Source: Thermogutta sp.
GTDB lineage: Bacteria > Planctomycetota > Planctomycetia > Pirellulales > Thermoguttaceae
Direction: 5' to 3'
Length of the DNA stretch: 6,917 nucleotides
Assembly (NCBI GenBank): GCA_012798155.1
Contig: JAAZNR010000695.1
Coordinates: 1-6,917 of the forward strand
Shown in pieces: positions 5,668-6,917 of the stretch. The notes beneath the pieces are model-generated. The model saw only the letters and a list, made by a program, of their open reading frames with translations. It searched no databases and was not told where the DNA came from. The translations under genes and the position numbers were made by a program. Positions within the stretch are counted from its first letter, which is position 1; every line of letters begins with the position of its first letter.

Positions 5668-6917
5668 ATGCCTGCTCGCAATCTTGTTCCGCTGCGTTTG
5701 CTGCCCTTCGAACGTGAACTGCCGGTGGGACGCGGTAGCCGATTTTTGGGCGCCGCCTTGGATGCCGGAATCTCGTTGGAATTGCCGTGCGGGGGAGAAG
5801 GAGTCTGCGGCAAGTGCCGGGTGATCGTGCATGAGGGCGCGCCCCCGCCGAATGACGTGGAACGCGATCACCTCTCGGCGGAGGAATTGAGCCGCGGCGT
5901 ACGGCTGGCCTGCCAGTTGGTGATCGACGGTCCCATGGCGGTGGAAATTCCGGAGGATACGCTCCTCCCCTCAACGCACCAGATTCTCACGGCGGTCGTC
6001 GATTCCTCGCGGTCGGCAGGACGTTGTCCGGTCCGCAAGGTCTTCGGCCCTTTGCGCAAGTGCGGCACCGACGGCCGGCCCAAGGAGGCAGAGGAAGCCG
6101 CGGCGGAACTGAGTTGCGCGGAAAAGCTGGCAGGCACGCGCATTCGACGCTTGGCGGATGCAAAGCGGTTGCTCGCTGAAATCCGTGCCGCCGGCGAAGA
6201 GGCGACCGCCGTGGTGACGGAAGACCGTCTTTCGGCGCTCGAGCCGGGCGATACTCGCGGCACGTCGTTCGGCGTGGCCATTGATTTGGGTACCACCACG
6301 CTGGTCGCCTCCTTGGTCGATCTGAATCGCGGCGAAGAATGTGCGGTGACCGCCCGACTCAATCCCCAAATCCAATTCGGCGAGGACGTGATTTCTCGGA
6401 TTCAAACGGCCATGGAGAGGGAAGACGGCCTCCCTCGTTTGCAAGGGGTCGTGAGGGACGCGCTCAACGAAATGATTCGTGAGTTCGCGGAGCAGAAGGG
6501 GATTCCGCGCGACCGTATCTACGCCGCGGCCGTCAGCGGCAATACGACGATGCAGCATTTGTTTTGCGGGCTGGACCCTTCTTCGCTGGGGCGGTATCCG
6601 TTCCTGCCGGTCCTGCGGCACGGATTGTCCGTGGACGCGGCCGAGCTGGGACTGGAAATCCATCCGGCCGGCCGGGTTTACGTCATGCCGGTGATCGGCG
6701 GTTTTGTGGGCGGGGATACGGCCGGGGGGATTATGGCTACGAGGATGCCCGACGGAGAATCGCCCGCCCTTCTCGTCGATATCGGCACCAACGGCGAGAT
6801 CGTCTTGTTTGCCGGCGGCCGGCTCTGGGCGGCGGCGACCGCGGCGGGGCCTGCCTTTGAAGGGGCCAAGATTCTCCACGGCATGAGGGCGGCTCGAGGC
6901 GCGATCGAGCGGGTCAC
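5668..6917 (+). CDS. 2Fe-2S ferredoxin / ASKHA-domain protein, RACo/RamA-like corrinoid-activator family, C-terminus cut by window edge
   Basis: 416 residues are seen before the window ends; full-length relatives are longer. Residues 1-100 form a plant-type [2Fe-2S] domain with Cys41, Cys47, Cys50 (CGGEGVCGKC) and Cys82 (LACQ) as ligands. A linker (about 100-200) follows. Then comes an ASKHA ATPase-like domain: phosphate-1 motif AIDLGTTT (204-211), LNPQIQFGEDVISRI (231-245), SGNTTMQHL (290-298), GGFVGGDTAGGI (344-355), phosphate-2 motif VDIGTNGEIVL (370-380), and AAGPAFEGAKI (392-402). This order is that of the ferredoxin-DUF4445 family. Characterised members (RACo, RamA) use ATP to drive reductive reactivation of the Co(II) cofactor in corrinoid proteins. 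The domain call is firm; the partner corrinoid protein is unknown, as no methyltransferase or corrinoid protein is in view. The ATG at 5668 has GAGG 7 nt upstream and lies just ahead of the first ferredoxin strand. Confidence 0.88.
   Translation, partial: MPARNLVPLRLLPFERELPVGRGSRFLGAALDAGISLELPCGGEGVCGKCRVIVHEGAPPPNDVERDHLSAEELSRGVRLACQLVIDGPMAVEIPEDTLLPSTHQILTAVVDSSRSAGRCPVRKVFGPLRKCGTDGRPKEAEEAAAELSCAEKLAGTRIRRLADAKRLLAEIRAAGEEATAVVTEDRLSALEPGDTRGTSFGVAIDLGTTTLVASLVDLNRGEECAVTARLNPQIQFGEDVISRIQTAMEREDGLPRLQGVVRDALNEMIREFAEQKGIPRDRIYAAAVSGNTTMQHLFCGLDPSSLGRYPFLPVLRHGLSVDAAELGLEIHPAGRVYVMPVIGGFVGGDTAGGIMATRMPDGESPALLVDIGTNGEIVLFAGGRLWAAATAAGPAFEGAKILHGMRAARGAIERV

Noticed and set aside
5235..5871. 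Small open frames with repeated peptides across the 18 bp repeat array
   Set aside because: The repeated peptide follows simply from the repeat period being a multiple of three. There is no good start context, and the leftward frames run into the ferredoxin gene.
5971..6879. A 302-codon minus-strand open frame antisense to the ferredoxin/ASKHA gene
   Set aside because: The opposite strand encodes an unmistakable 2Fe-2S plus ASKHA protein throughout. This frame is rich in Arg/Gln/His with no motif.

Overview
The window looks like part of a GC-rich, Gram-negative-type chromosome. It carries lipid A biosynthesis (LpxC), a periplasmic Skp/OmpH chaperone, and a corrinoid-activator-like ferredoxin/ASKHA protein. 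The N-terminal sequence of LpxC and the general gene style suggest Planctomycetota, perhaps Pirellulales. That is my impression from reading the proteins; nothing here is decisive for taxonomy. No mobile element, CRISPR array, rRNA or tRNA was recognised.

Layout from left to right. (1) Positions 1-1077, minus strand: a beta-ketoacyl-synthase-fold protein, cut at its C-terminus by the window edge. All three residues of the Cys-His-His active site are replaced, by Glu, Asp and Asn. (2) Positions 1078-1644: a divergent intergenic region with a plausible minus-strand promoter, two abutting stem-loops and a 2 x 31 bp tandem repeat. (3) Positions 1645-2091, plus strand: a small hemerythrin-like (HHE) di-iron protein. 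(4) Positions 2092-2242: a short convergent gap with a stem-loop. (5) Positions 5082 down to 2243, minus strand: three co-directional genes, skp/ompH-like, then lpxC, then a Gfo/Idh/MocA-family NAD(P)-dependent oxidoreductase. (6) Positions 5083-5667: a second divergent intergenic region with a 4 x 18 bp imperfect repeat and a good sigma-70-like promoter facing right. (7) Positions 5668-6917, plus strand: the first 416 residues of a 2Fe-2S ferredoxin plus ASKHA-domain protein of the RACo/RamA type, cut by the window edge.

The three-gene minus-strand set is an envelope module. Skp would chaperone outer-membrane proteins in the periplasm, and LpxC commits UDP-acyl-GlcNAc to lipid A. The oxidoreductase may act on a nucleotide sugar of the same pathway; a GnnA-like UDP-GlcNAc 3-dehydrogenase is a testable guess. 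The most unusual item is the ketosynthase-like protein, which should be unable to condense and may serve as a chain-length-factor or scaffold partner of an active synthase outside the window.
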